A stretch of DNA of 38,893 nt. It comes from JAYZDB01 sp036338025 (GTDB lineage: Bacteria > Planctomycetota > UBA1135 > UBA2386). Below, in pieces: positions 15,582-25,509 of this stretch. The DNA is taken from contig JAYZDB010000037.1 of the NCBI GenBank assembly GCA_036338025.1, positions 1-38,893 on the forward strand, in the 5' to 3' direction. Numbering within the stretch: position 1 is the first letter of the stretch; the number at the start of each line of letters is the position of its first letter. The translations under genes and the position numbers were made by a program. The notes beneath the pieces were generated by a model. It had not been told where the DNA came from, did not search any database, and saw nothing but the letters and a program-made list of their open reading frames with translations.

Positions 15582-18500
15582 ACTGAGCCGGCGGCGCCAC
15601 CTCACGGATCATCGCGCCGTGGCCCTCACTCATGACCAGAATCGAATACCTGTTCGCCTTCCGGGAGTCCTTGGCCGACAGCGATGCATAGTCGAATCGA
15701 CCGCGGATATCCGTGTAGCCATCCTTGTAGAAGCGAACCTGCCCATTCGACATGCGGGCGAACACCTTCACATAGACCGTCGGCAGCGGCTTGCCTGTCT
15801 TCCGGTTTGCAACCCTCAGCTGACCGTAGGTCTCAGTCCAACGTACTGCCAGGGAGTTGGCGTAGTAGGCCTGACGACGCACCACACCACCAGCGCGAAC
15901 CTCGATCAGCACGTTTGAGTTTTGAAGTTCTTCAGGAAGATCGAAGACCAGCTCTGACTTTCCGGCCGGGAGATCGCGAGCTTCGCGTCGGTTTGGCTTG
16001 ATATAAGCAAACGAACCCGATCCCTGCTGTACGAACGGATGGGTCGAGAACAAGAACTCGACGTCCATCTCGTAGTAGCGAACGTCGCAACGTTCCACGT
16101 TGCGGTAAGTGAGCGCCACCTTCTTTGCCTCAACAACGAGTTCCAGCGAGGGTTCCTTGACCGCCAGTTCGGTCTGTCGCTGGGTACGGTTGTCGAGATC
16201 GCTCTTGGCAATTGCGGATCCCTCAGCTTCGTCGAGTTGGTTGCGCACATCGGCAAACAGCTTGCGCCAGCGGGCTACCGGGTATTTCTCATACCGATCT
16301 GCGATCTGACGAGCGACCGTATGTTCTGCGGTGAACAAGTCGAGATATGCACGCATGTAGTCATATTGCACCCGCATCGGCAAATTCGAGGGTCGCACCC
16401 GCACGAAGCTCGCCAAGGCTTCCTCCACACGGTCTTGCAGCAGCATGTAGTAGGTAACGGTCATCCAATCCTCGTCATCAAGCGTCCGTCGATCCCCCAG
16501 AACCCGCAGGAAGGCCTGGTACTGGCCAGCGAGGTGACTGTTGAGGATCCGTCGCTGCTTGCCGAAGCGATGGGCCCGGGCATTGACCAGAGGATCGTAC
16601 TCGACGTGCTGATAGCCGTGGCGCTCGATCGGATCAATCGTCACCAAGGAGGATGACAGGGCTCGGCCACAACTCTGTAGAAACCGATCCTGGTGCCGCA
16701 GGTACTCCCGCACCACATCCGCATCCGAGTGACGGATCCCATAGGACCACAGCACATCCGAGTAGACGTGTCGGCTGCGCAGCCGCCCGATCACCTGGCC
16801 GAACACCTTCGCGTCGCGCATGCGCCACGCAATCTTCGACAGGTCGGTACGCTGCAGGTTGGCAGAGTCCAGATACGTCAGCACGGCGTCATCAGCAGCG
16901 TTTTGGGACACATACTGCCAGGAGCTTGTGTCAAGCTTGCTAGCCTCCTTGACGACCGCCAAATCAGCGGCTTCGGCGAACGCCACCAGGCTACCGTTGC
17001 TTGCCACGTGCACCGGGTAGTGCGGCATGGTGCCGGAAGCCGGGAAGTAGAACGCATATTCAATCGACGTCGTTCCGTACGATTGCAGAGCAACACTGAC
17101 ACCCTTGGTGTAGAAACCACCCTTGACCGGGATCGCACCTTCGGGGATCTGCAGCAAGAGATCCAGTTCCCGAGGTGTCGAGGTCGGGTTGGTTACCACC
17201 ACTCGGCAGCCGTAGGCCACGTCCACCAAGAACTCGCCCGTCACGTAGGCGTCGTAGCGTTGGTTACCTTCGAAACGGTAGCGCTCGTTGAGGCGGAAGT
17301 AGTTCTGACTGACCAGGATCGGGGTCTTCTGTTCCCCATCGTTGATATTTTGCTCGACCAATTCCTTGCGGACCAACAGCAGGGGCGTGGCCGCCCGGAG
17401 AGTGAGGCGGGTCCCATCCAGCGTCGTTTCGTGCTTGGCGCTTACGAACGGAAGATCCAACACCGAAAGTGCCAACATCATCTCCGCGAAGCTCGAAGTC
17501 GCTTCAGCGATACGCGAAGACAAGAACGGCTGATCACTCGGCGCCATCGCGTAATCACGCCAGAATCCATTGACCTTGATCAGGTCGGCAAGGTGTTCGG
17601 TGTTCCGGCGGTGCCAGTAGTTGTGCTCCACGTAGGGCTTGGTTGGATCCAGAGCGCGGTAGAGTTCTCGGAGTTGGCCTCGCCGCTTCAGATCCTGCTT
17701 CTGAGTCATGAAGAACATCTCAGAACCGGTAATTACCCCAAGATTGTTCTCAACCTGCTTGCGTTCATTCCTGCCCCTGTCTTCACCGGACTCCTCGTCC
17801 ATGACTTCGACTTCTTCCACGTCTTCCTCTAAATCGGCAGCACTCTTGTCAGCATTGCGACGACCTCTACCCATCGTTGTCCTGCTACGATTTGTAGCGC
17901 CAGGGGTCGCGGGACCTTTGTAGATCTTTCCAGTGGCCGGTTTGCCACCAGCACCCACCTTCATCTTCTCCAGGGACCTCAGCGCGCCTTGCAGACCGTC
18001 TGCGGCAAAATCGAGCGAAGAGCTCTTCAAGGCACGATCGAACAAGCGCGTCAACTTGGCTGGATCGCGAGGCTTCAGATCGAACAGCTCACCGATGTGT
18101 CTCTTGATAGAAGCTGATTGGTCGCTGACCCTACGGGCCAGCAGAGCGCGCTCGACAATATTGAGTCGTTGGAAAGCCCAGGGTTCGATATAGGCGCTGA
18201 GGTCCGATCCGAGCAACCACTGGTCCAAGAAGGTCTTGTGGGCCTTGTTGGCAAGGAACGGCCGCACGACCCGCTTGAAGAACTCAGGGTCTTTCTGATG
18301 CAGGAAGAAGTGCAACTCATGACACGCGTTCGTCTCATAGTGCTTCTGTTTTGCGGCCTCCTCAAGCTTGGGCCAGTTGAGAACGAAGGCAAACTTGCTG
18401 AGATCCTCGCTACTGTTCAGGGTAGAAAACAACTGGAACACCGAGCTCAGCGAGTCATAGGTCTGGGCCTGTGCGTTCGAAGCATCGTCGAGCACGGCGC

Positions 18501-21500
18501 TGCCTCCGGCCGCGACGAACTCGATCCGACGCTGCTCTGCAAAGTGCTGCTCCGAACTCAGCGCCTCAGCCAACTGACGACTCCGGGCCACCAAGGGTTG
18601 TTCGGCCCGAACGATCGATCGGTAGACCGTGTCGCCATGGTCGACTGCGACCACGTGCAACATCTGACCTGACCCAAGCTGCTTTAACGGCACCCGCACG
18701 ATGCCCGCCTCGTCAGCCCGTAGGTTGGTGAGAACTTGCGCCGACTCTGAGAGGAACTCAAGATTGACGAAGGTCCCCGGAGACTGATAGCCACGGCGGC
18801 TAGCCTCCGAACGGGGCGCTGTCGGTCCGGCTCTCCCTTTCCCACCTCGGCGGCTCCCGTATTTTCCACCAGCACCGCCACCAAGTCCTATGGAAGTATT
18901 GGTGGACTCGTCGAGGGCCCATGGGTTGAGGATCATCCCCGGGCGCTTGAGCAGGTTGCCGGGATACTTCTTCGCGAAGCGCCGATCCAGGATGTAGCGG
19001 TATTCATCTCCGATCTCGCGACCGGAGTGATAACTCGACTCGGGATGCACCACATCGAGCCTGAACCCGCTGTTGGAATCCCTCGATCTCAGCCCTCCGA
19101 ACAAGTCGTAGGCCGTCATGTAGCGGGTCGCGAAGACGTGTACCCGCGAGTCCTTTCCGGCGTTGGCGAGGTCGATACGCAATTGCTGATCGTCCGTCGA
19201 CACCTTGGAGATATGCAGTGGATTCTGGCCTCTCATCTCGAGTAGGCGGTCGCGTCCGATTGCCCAACCTTGTCGATACACCCCGCTGGTAACTCTCACA
19301 GGAATCTGCTGGGCCGTCTCCTTCAGGACCAGGCTGTAATCGCCCGCTTCGAGACCCCGCAACTCAACGAACCCATCCGCAAGTGCCACGTGTTCGAACG
19401 CATCCCGCGTATAAGCACTGCCACGCTTCTCCAAGAGAGAGACGATCGACCGCGACACCAACTTGGCATCTCCGATGTAAGGCACACGGATCTTCTCGCC
19501 GACTACTCCATGTAGTTCCCCTGGGTAGGTACGGTCTGCGGACCGTAGGTTCCAGGAGGTGACGTTCTGCGGTAGGCCAGATGCGTGGACCTCGGTAATC
19601 CCCGGTAGTTGGCCGAGGCGAATCCGACCATTTGCATCGGTCTTGAGCGTTACCGTGAATGAGTCGCTGTAGTCGCGATGGCTCAAGGTCAAGCGCACGG
19701 CGCGCTGTGCCTTGGACTCACCATTCTTGCCAAGGACATCGACAACGTAGCCCGCCGGGGTACGGCCGAGTAATGGGCAAGCCGTCAGTTCGGATGCATC
19801 GATGGTGTTGACCTGGAAAGTAGAATTCGGGGTCGCAAGATCGACATGCTGAGCCCGGCTGAGACTTCGAACTCGCCCACGAAGCCTGATCGATACAATC
19901 GCGAGGTTTGAAGGCACCTTGATCTCATGTACGAACTCCCGATTGTTGGAGAACTTCAGATCTCGAACATCGAGTGAAGACGCAATACCCTGCGAATCCC
20001 GGGACGCGATGGTGAGCACCGGATCTTCCAAGAGTTCGAAACTCACCGGGTTGCCGTTCAAACGCAGACTCGGTCGCAGGATGACCTTGGCCTTGCGTTT
20101 CGCGATCAAGGTTTCCCGGTCCAGGTACACGCCTGCCGAGAGTTCGTACGATTCTCCTACGTGGGACAGGCGCTCCAAGGTGGATAGCTCGCCGTGACTC
20201 AGGATCAACGGGCGCGCACCAGGCTTGGTTGAGTAGGGAACCACAATCTCGCCCTGTTTGTCCGCGGAATAGCTGCGGCCACCAAACCAGGCAGTCGCTT
20301 CCTTTAGCTCGTTTCCGGCCTCATCGCGCACGGTAAGTACGTGCCCGGCAGACCCTCGCCGCTCGGTGTATTGAAGGCGGCCCTTATGGACAACAGCCCG
20401 GCTGGATATGCCATTGCCGATAAACTCCACCACGTAGACACCTGGCAGTGACAGGCCCCCAAATTCAAAGCTACGCCGGACCCGTCGCATCGGGCTCTCT
20501 GTGTAATCATACGTCCTCTCCCGGTTCGCGATCAGGCCGTCAAGATTGATCGAGGCATCGACCTCCCGGTTGGCCTTCTGGTAGTAGTTGAAGGTGTTGA
20601 TCTCGAACACCTTGACCAACAGTGTCTTGACGTTCTTGAGATCAAGCTGCAGGGAGACCTTTTCGTCAGCTCCGAAGTACTGCTTCAAAGTCGGGACGAA
20701 CTCGATCTCGACGCGATCCTTCAGTCGCTCGTAATAACCCGGATCATCCAGCAGCGAATACCATCGCTCCATGTCACCGGTCCCGTTCAGGATCTTGGTC
20801 TCTGCAAACAAGCGCCTCAGGTAGTCGCTCCGAACTGTCTCCGAATAAGCCTCGTAGGAGTCCTCGTTCGCAAAGAAGTGCATCAGATACCCTCGAACCA
20901 GCTCGTCATCATTGCCAATCCGATCGAGACCTGTGGCGTATCGTCGGTTCAGATCCACGATCTCGCCGGCGAGCTGGCGGCCGCGTAAGAACTTCGGGTT
21001 CACGTAGCTACTGGGACGGGGCAAACGGAGGTACGCCATCAAGCGCTCCTTGTTAGGTTTGCCAACCGCAAGGTCAAATTTCAGGCGGTGGTGAAGAACA
21101 TGCGCCTTCAGCGAGTTGTGAGCCGGCGCCAGACGCTGTGCAAATGCGTGCAGCCGGTCAAGGTAGGCCTGTCGAACCTTCGCGTCGCCGTCCCACCGCT
21201 GATCGTTACTCGGCCGTAGCCGCTGAAGGTACACCTCGACGAACTTCTGCTTGTTCAACAAGGACGGCATCGAGGAAACACACTGCTCGAGTTGGTCGAG
21301 CAGAAGATGCCTGTGAATCTGGAGCGACCCGAAACCCCGGCTCCGTCGATTCTTGAGATTGCGCACAATCAGCGCTGGCAGGTTTGCTACATCCGGCCGC
21401 CTCAACCTCGTCAGCAAACTCATCAACAACTCGTCGCCAAGATCACTCGCCAACAAGGAGTCGAATGCCGAGTCCCTGAATCCAGCTACCGATCGCGGCC

Positions 21501-21966
21501 GCTTCTGGAGAGCGCGCCGTGCAAACGCGTCCGGAGACACCAGTGCGCTATCCAATCTGCTAGGAACGTCCTGCTTGGCTTCGCTCATCTGACGTTGATG
21601 ATCGAACTTCAGCCCAAGACGCGCCTGCAGGAACTGCAGGGTCTTCGCCGGGTCCTTGTCGAAGGTCAGCAGGGCCTGACGGTTTTCGATCCGCTTCACC
21701 CGTGCCGTCCGACCATGACGTTGGATCCAAGCCCGCATCAGCGGCTCGACAGCGTCGTAATCACCCGTGTCCTGCTTGTGACGGCAGTGGTAGTAGTAAT
21801 AGTCCCTGGTGCCCGGGATCAACTGCCCGAGCACTTCGGCACGGTCAGTAGCCAAAGCCCACTGCTCGGCAAACCCAATCGGGGTGCCCTGGGCGCGGGA
21901 ATCGGTAGTACTCAGGAAAAAGAACGAGGTGGCCAGCAGAAAGGCCTCGGCGGTTACGCGTTGCAT
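15580..21966 (-). CDS. Giant secreted alpha-2-macroglobulin-like (MG-domain) protein
   Basis: A 2,128-residue protein. The ATG at 21966 gives a signal peptide (MQRVTAEAFLLATSFFFLST, then D-S-R-A-Q). The frame is open to 22089 but without signal features. Residues about 430-800 contain MG-type beta domains (KTLLVKVFEINTFNYYQ, LPGVYVVEFIGNGISSRAVV). Around 1030-1070 is a Gly/Arg-rich linker, followed by a strand-rich section (FVNLEFLSESAQVLTNLRAD). Near 1210 is CHELHFFLHQKDPEFF, a segment I associate with large planctomycete proteins of this class. An acidic stretch (EEDVEEVEVMDEESGED) lies near 1375-1395. A helical, TPR-like region spans about 1800-1920. The C-terminal 90 residues are a beta domain (GQLRVANRKTGKPLPTVYVKVF). 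I see no C-x-E-Q thioester motif, so protease trapping by covalent linkage is unlikely. A large envelope scaffold or protease-interacting role is inference. Confidence 0.75.
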   Translation of the reverse strand: MQRVTAEAFLLATSFFFLSTTDSRAQGTPIGFAEQWALATDRAEVLGQLIPGTRDYYYYHCRHKQDTGDYDAVEPLMRAWIQRHGRTARVKRIENRQALLTFDKDPAKTLQFLQARLGLKFDHQRQMSEAKQDVPSRLDSALVSPDAFARRALQKRPRSVAGFRDSAFDSLLASDLGDELLMSLLTRLRRPDVANLPALIVRNLKNRRSRGFGSLQIHRHLLLDQLEQCVSSMPSLLNKQKFVEVYLQRLRPSNDQRWDGDAKVRQAYLDRLHAFAQRLAPAHNSLKAHVLHHRLKFDLAVGKPNKERLMAYLRLPRPSSYVNPKFLRGRQLAGEIVDLNRRYATGLDRIGNDDELVRGYLMHFFANEDSYEAYSETVRSDYLRRLFAETKILNGTGDMERWYSLLDDPGYYERLKDRVEIEFVPTLKQYFGADEKVSLQLDLKNVKTLLVKVFEINTFNYYQKANREVDASINLDGLIANRERTYDYTESPMRRVRRSFEFGGLSLPGVYVVEFIGNGISSRAVVHKGRLQYTERRGSAGHVLTVRDEAGNELKEATAWFGGRSYSADKQGEIVVPYSTKPGARPLILSHGELSTLERLSHVGESYELSAGVYLDRETLIAKRKAKVILRPSLRLNGNPVSFELLEDPVLTIASRDSQGIASSLDVRDLKFSNNREFVHEIKVPSNLAIVSIRLRGRVRSLSRAQHVDLATPNSTFQVNTIDASELTACPLLGRTPAGYVVDVLGKNGESKAQRAVRLTLSHRDYSDSFTVTLKTDANGRIRLGQLPGITEVHASGLPQNVTSWNLRSADRTYPGELHGVVGEKIRVPYIGDAKLVSRSIVSLLEKRGSAYTRDAFEHVALADGFVELRGLEAGDYSLVLKETAQQIPVRVTSGVYRQGWAIGRDRLLEMRGQNPLHISKVSTDDQQLRIDLANAGKDSRVHVFATRYMTAYDLFGGLRSRDSNSGFRLDVVHPESSYHSGREIGDEYRYILDRRFAKKYPGNLLKRPGMILNPWALDESTNTSIGLGGGAGGKYGSRRGGKGRAGPTAPRSEASRRGYQSPGTFVNLEFLSESAQVLTNLRADEAGIVRVPLKQLGSGQMLHVVAVDHGDTVYRSIVRAEQPLVARSRQLAEALSSEQHFAEQRRIEFVAAGGSAVLDDASNAQAQTYDSLSSVFQLFSTLNSSEDLSKFAFVLNWPKLEEAAKQKHYETNACHELHFFLHQKDPEFFKRVVRPFLANKAHKTFLDQWLLGSDLSAYIEPWAFQRLNIVERALLARRVSDQSASIKRHIGELFDLKPRDPAKLTRLFDRALKSSSLDFAADGLQGALRSLEKMKVGAGGKPATGKIYKGPATPGATNRSRTTMGRGRRNADKSAADLEEDVEEVEVMDEESGEDRGRNERKQVENNLGVITGSEMFFMTQKQDLKRRGQLRELYRALDPTKPYVEHNYWHRRNTEHLADLIKVNGFWRDYAMAPSDQPFLSSRIAEATSSFAEMMLALSVLDLPFVSAKHETTLDGTRLTLRAATPLLLVRKELVEQNINDGEQKTPILVSQNYFRLNERYRFEGNQRYDAYVTGEFLVDVAYGCRVVVTNPTSTPRELDLLLQIPEGAIPVKGGFYTKGVSVALQSYGTTSIEYAFYFPASGTMPHYPVHVASNGSLVAFAEAADLAVVKEASKLDTSSWQYVSQNAADDAVLTYLDSANLQRTDLSKIAWRMRDAKVFGQVIGRLRSRHVYSDVLWSYGIRHSDADVVREYLRHQDRFLQSCGRALSSSLVTIDPIERHGYQHVEYDPLVNARAHRFGKQRRILNSHLAGQYQAFLRVLGDRRTLDDEDWMTVTYYMLLQDRVEEALASFVRVRPSNLPMRVQYDYMRAYLDLFTAEHTVARQIADRYEKYPVARWRKLFADVRNQLDEAEGSAIAKSDLDNRTQRQTELAVKEPSLELVVEAKKVALTYRNVERCDVRYYEMDVEFLFSTHPFVQQGSGSFAYIKPNRREARDLPAGKSELVFDLPEELQNSNVLIEVRAGGVVRRQAYYANSLAVRWTETYGQLRVANRKTGKPLPTVYVKVFARMSNGQVRFYKDGYTDIRGRFDYASLSAKDSRKANRYSILVMSEGHGAMIREVAPPAQ

Positions 21967-22413
21967 CTGATTCGGGTCGGGGTTGAAGGGAAAGGCCTGA
22001 ACGACGGCAGATCGAAGAGGCTCAGTGCTATCTAGCTTTTGGGGCCGCCAATCCAACAGACTGGCGCCAGGGAGACGCAGACTCGGCAATGGTGGTTCCA
22101 GGCAATCTGGTTAGGACCATCAAAAATCAGATCATAGGCAGACTTCGTTCAGGCTCCGCACCCCTCCCCGCTCCCAAACCTCTTCAAAGCCCTATCTGGT
22201 GTATCTGCAAGATCATAGGTAGCACCCGAGGGATGGAAAGCAGGTCGGATTCACGACCAGTTGGAGTTCCAGACCAGTTCAGAGGGCGCCCCGGAACCCG
22301 CCTGTCCGCTGCTCATGGCTTCTTGACCCAGCACGATGACAATTGGCCGCTGCACCTCCCATGTAGAAGCGCAGCGGCCATGAGAGCCACCGAATGGAGG
22401 CTAGAGGCAAATG
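21967..22413. other. Intergenic region upstream of the giant gene
   Basis: No gene is supported in these 447 bases between the giant gene (start 21966, minus) and the stop of the next minus-strand gene (22414). A plus-strand open frame from 22089 has no recognisable content. The sequence GATCATAGG occurs twice, around 22131 and 22212. A hairpin near the right end is listed separately. The promoter of the giant gene should lie here. Confidence 0.45.
22344..22380 (-). terminator. Hairpin after the secreted beta-rich protein gene
   Basis: TGGCCGCTGC (22344-22353) and GCAGCGGCCA (22371-22380) are a perfect 10-bp inverted repeat with a 17-base loop. It lies 34 bases beyond the stop (22414) of the minus-strand gene. 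Its position fits a terminator, but the loop is long and no T-tract follows. Confidence 0.45.
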
Positions 22414-23424
22414 CTACTGGCCAAAGATGATCGTGGCGCAGTCCGATGTCACCAGCCCCAGGGTGTTCTGGTAGGCGCCTGGATCAACCTGGTACCACTG
22501 GGCAAAGACCGTCCCGGTGGTCAGGGTCGTAGGAATCACGAGCGGGATGGCCGCGGCTCCGTTCGCGTCAGAAACTGTCGCGACGGAAATCAGTGGATTG
22601 AACCAGATGTTCGAACGAGGAGCCCCCATCACCGTCATGTCAAACGGTGCGTAGGTGAATCCGAACGCAAGAAAACTGGTCCGGTATGGCCCACCACCAG
22701 TCAGGTTGATCGTCAGCAGCTTGCCCGGCTGGGGATACGTGCTGCCACTGATTTCTACCTTCGTGGCCGCAGAGCTGATGCCGTATTGGCCGTGCACGGC
22801 AAAGTTCCCGTTGTTTAACAGGAAACCAACACATTGACCCGCGGCCCCAGTCATCGGAGGAGGGTTGCCACCGGCGGTCCACTTGTAGCGGAAAGCGCGA
22901 AAAACCGTGCTGGAAGCGCCGGCGAAATAGAAGTTCGAGCTAGTGCCCGTGACCATCTTCTTCGCACTGTGAACAATGACCTCAAGGCAGAGATTGTCGG
23001 TGGCAGCCGTCGGGATAAACGTATACGGCACCGGGAGACCAATTCCTGACCACACGTTGGCCTGAAAATTGATCGCAAGCGGACCACGGTAGACAGTTGT
23101 CGGATTCGGATTGTTGGTCGCCCAGTCCGTTGCCAGCATGGCGTTATGAGGCGCACTCGTCACGCCCATGCGAATCTCAATGTCCTCATAACTGCAAAGG
23201 AGGCCATTTGATCTCCCGTACACAAACAGGTCACGCACCACTACGGGTACAAGGGCCTGTGTCAACTTCGCTCCCTCCATGACCGATTGATACCGGATGC
23301 CTTCCGATCCGAAGGGGAAGGCGTTGCCGCCCGCAGGATTCGGGTCGTTGTAGACGATGTTTTGCTGAGCAAACACGCTGCTCAGTGTGATGAGGGACGC
23401 CAGAACCGTGAGAGAAGCTTTCAT
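22414..23424 (-). CDS. Secreted beta-rich protein with shared C-terminal domain
   Basis: A 336-residue exported protein of unknown function. The ATG at 23424 is preceded by AGGT at a good distance and begins a signal peptide (MKASLTVLASLITLSSVFAQ). The upstream open frame is not signal-like. The N-terminal 200 or so residues are a beta-rich domain (VVVRDLFVYGRSNGLLCSYEDIEIRMG is part of it). The last 110 or so residues (from YPQPGKLLTINLTGGGPYRT to the end, TSDCATIIFGQ) resemble the ends of the CotH-like protein and the trypsin-like protease in this window: a P-G-x-x-L strand, a hydrophobic middle and a final Q-x-x-x-x-D-P, T-x-C/G-x-x-x-I-x-x-G. That suggests a common sorting or anchoring module. 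No catalytic motif is visible. Confidence 0.75.
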   Translation of the reverse strand: MKASLTVLASLITLSSVFAQQNIVYNDPNPAGGNAFPFGSEGIRYQSVMEGAKLTQALVPVVVRDLFVYGRSNGLLCSYEDIEIRMGVTSAPHNAMLATDWATNNPNPTTVYRGPLAINFQANVWSGIGLPVPYTFIPTAATDNLCLEVIVHSAKKMVTGTSSNFYFAGASSTVFRAFRYKWTAGGNPPPMTGAAGQCVGFLLNNGNFAVHGQYGISSAATKVEISGSTYPQPGKLLTINLTGGGPYRTSFLAFGFTYAPFDMTVMGAPRSNIWFNPLISVATVSDANGAAAIPLVIPTTLTTGTVFAQWYQVDPGAYQNTLGLVTSDCATIIFGQ

Positions 23425-23748
23425 GGGGCTACCTGCACTAGCGGAAAAGATGAGGCGATTAGGACGAGTTGTGTGGGGCCAATACGCAGATCCACACACA
23501 CACCGCGAGTCTACATCACCGCAAGACCACGTCCACTTTCCCTGCCCGGCCAACCGCGTGACAAAGTAGTACAAATATAGACCGCTTGCCGGACCATTAT
23601 CTCAGACCGAATAACAAGGCCCCACGCGCCTCCCCGGAGCCCTGAGGCGACCAGGTTGGATCTACGAGAATACAAGATGGCGATACCGAAGATCGTCATG
23701 CAGCGACCCGCGTCAAGTTGAAGCCGCCAGCCCACACCGCCTTCTGGT
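23425..23748. other. Intergenic region between two minus-strand genes
   Basis: These 324 bases separate the ROK gene (stop 23749) from the secreted beta-rich gene (start 23424) and should hold the latter's promoter. It contains a short ACACACAC run near 23495. I found no convincing gene, terminator hairpin or promoter pair. Confidence 0.4.
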
Positions 23749-24741
23749 TCACGTAGGTTCTGTGTGAGTTCCAGAACTTCCGGCCTGAAGAAGTCGCCAC
23801 GCAACCGCCAGAGCCTGCTGATCCCCTCGATGGACCAAGGCCGATGGACGCAGTGCCACCCTTGATGCCACCCCCTCGATTGCCTCGGCCTCGATCACGC
23901 GCATCGCGCGTGGTTCCCACAAGTCGAACCAGGCCGAACCGATGGTGCCGAGAACGATCACCTCCGGATCGAGAATGTCGATCAACATCGCACAGAGTCG
24001 ACCGAGTTCGTCACCGCAGCGATCGAGTACCTCGACGGCCGCAGGGTCTCCGGAGGTGGCGAGTTCACAGATTCTCAGCGGCGTGATCTCGCCCGCTGAG
24101 AGTTCCGTCGCGAGACCAGCATGCAAGAACCGCAATCGCTCGGCTTCTGCCACCTGCACCATGCCCGGACCGCTCAAGTATCCTTCGACACTCCCACGCT
24201 TACCAAATCCAACCGGGCCGTCGTCGCGCAGGCGCACGTGGCCGATCTCCCCAGCCAGGGCGCGAGGTCCCTCGTAGACCTGGCCGCCGAGGTAAAAACC
24301 GGCACCCATCCCGGTGCTCATGGTGAGGAAGATCGCGCTGGAAGTTCCCTTCGCAGCACCCCAGAGCACCTCGGCAAGAACCCCGGCATTGGCGTCATTC
24401 ATGAAGGTCGAGGGAGGCGCCAGATTGTCCGTGAGCCACGACCGCAGAGGAAAGCGCTGCCAGGCCGGCACATTCGGTACCTCGAGAAGGCAACCCGCCT
24501 CGTAGTCCAGGGGCCCGGGACACGCCATGCCGACGGCCTCGAGCTCCGCCAGATCTTTGGATCCGGGCAGGCCCTGAGCGACACAGAGTTTCCGCAGCCG
24601 CTCCACGGCCCTGCCGAGAAGATCGTCGGGACCCTGACTCTGGTCGGTAACGAACCGATCTTGTGCGAGCACCTTCCCGCCCCCGTCACCGAGAGATACC
24701 CCGATCTTGGTACCACCCAGGTCAATGCCGCCGAGCACCAT
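23749..24741 (-). CDS. ROK-family sugar kinase (glucokinase-like)
   Basis: A 330-residue cytoplasmic protein that probably phosphorylates a hexose or amino sugar with ATP. It starts with the phosphate-binding loop GGIDLGGTKIG (4-14). The catalytic Asp is Asp116 in MNDANAG (114-120), with a second phosphate motif STGMGAGFYLGG (142-153) and the sugar-binding EIGH (165-168). The region after EIGH, where most ROK proteins have a Cys-rich zinc site (C-x-C-G-x-x-G-C), reads PVGFGKRGSVEGYLSG with no Cys, so the structural zinc is missing. I have seen similar Cys-less versions in planctomycete ROK proteins. There is no DNA-binding domain, so it is an enzyme rather than a repressor. The upstream membrane-protein gene ends 12 bases before this start, so the two are probably co-transcribed. 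Confidence 0.9.
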   Translation of the reverse strand: MVLGGIDLGGTKIGVSLGDGGGKVLAQDRFVTDQSQGPDDLLGRAVERLRKLCVAQGLPGSKDLAELEAVGMACPGPLDYEAGCLLEVPNVPAWQRFPLRSWLTDNLAPPSTFMNDANAGVLAEVLWGAAKGTSSAIFLTMSTGMGAGFYLGGQVYEGPRALAGEIGHVRLRDDGPVGFGKRGSVEGYLSGPGMVQVAEAERLRFLHAGLATELSAGEITPLRICELATSGDPAAVEVLDRCGDELGRLCAMLIDILDPEVIVLGTIGSAWFDLWEPRAMRVIEAEAIEGVASRVALRPSALVHRGDQQALAVAWRLLQAGSSGTHTEPT

Positions 24742-24753
24742 GTGGAATCCTAC

Positions 24754-25314
24754 TCAGGCACCAGGCCAGAACCATGCGAAGGCCGCACCGGTAGCAAGGC
24801 CATACAAAAGACCATCGAAGAGAAACTTGCAGGTCGTCACCCAAAGCTGGCCCTTCCAGATGGAATCCTGCAGGTGGGAGAGTGCGAAACCCAGAACTCC
24901 CACGGTGGCCGTAATGCGGAACACGTCCGTGACCGCACCAGTCTTGTTGACATAAACCGTAGCCATGTAGGCGGCGCACACACCGATCAGCAGGCTGAAC
25001 AAAAACCAGTGGATCAGTTGTCTCCCCATTCGGAAGCCACCGTTGGGCATCACGGTCATGAACCCGATGGGTCCCTCCTGCAACTTGGCAGACATCTCGG
25101 GGCTACCCATGTCCGCCATGCTCGCAGCACACGGGAACACATACTGCCCAGGTACCAAGCCGTTGGCCCGCATCGCAGCCAGCGCATCGGCCTCGTTCGG
25201 CATCTTCTTGAAGTCCGACTTGTGCAGCGGCGTCGCCATATGAATGACGGAACTGACGAGAAAAACAAACACCGCGGCAAGCAGAATCGGAAGCCAGAGG
25301 TCGAGAATCGTCAT
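24754..25314 (-). CDS. Conserved small membrane protein of unknown function
   Basis: A 186-residue integral membrane protein. I chose the ATG at 25314 (MTILDLWLPILLAAVFVFLV), which opens directly with a membrane helix; the open frame before it is not protein-like. Further helices are near residues 100-120, 130-150 and 160-182. Conserved-looking features are SSVIHMATPLHKSDFKKMPNE just after helix 1, VPGQYVFPC, GPIGFMTVMPNG before helix 2, and QDSIWKGQLWVTTCKFLFDG before the last helix. I recognise this arrangement as a widespread uncharacterised family in which HKSD, P-N-E and D-G-L-x-Y are typical, but I know of no function. It is probably transcribed with the ROK kinase gene 12 bases downstream. 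Confidence 0.75.
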   Translation of the reverse strand: MTILDLWLPILLAAVFVFLVSSVIHMATPLHKSDFKKMPNEADALAAMRANGLVPGQYVFPCAASMADMGSPEMSAKLQEGPIGFMTVMPNGGFRMGRQLIHWFLFSLLIGVCAAYMATVYVNKTGAVTDVFRITATVGVLGFALSHLQDSIWKGQLWVTTCKFLFDGLLYGLATGAAFAWFWPGA

Positions 25315-25509
25315 GGCAGCACCATTCGTTGGGACAAGGGGCAATGGGTAAAGCCACTGACGCCCGGGAACAACCAGACCATCCCATGCAGGACCCGGCA
25401 CAGCCAGTTGCGTCAGTATTTTTCCTGTTTCGAGAGTTGAATCGGGTCCCACACGCCGCCCTGCACCGTGGTTTCCGGGCTGATGAGAGCCAGGATCCGT
25501 CCACCCAGC

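Noticed and set aside
16693..17832. A 379-codon plus-strand open frame inside the giant gene
   Set aside because: It is antisense to continuous coding sequence of the MG-domain protein and has no recognisable features.
22089..22430. A 113-codon plus-strand open frame in the intergenic region
   Set aside because: Its composition is not protein-like, it has no ribosome-binding site, and it runs into the 3' end of the opposite gene and its hairpin.
24121..25440. A 439-codon plus-strand open frame across the ROK and membrane protein genes
   Set aside because: Both minus-strand genes have clear family motifs. The plus product is His/Arg/Gln-rich and has none.
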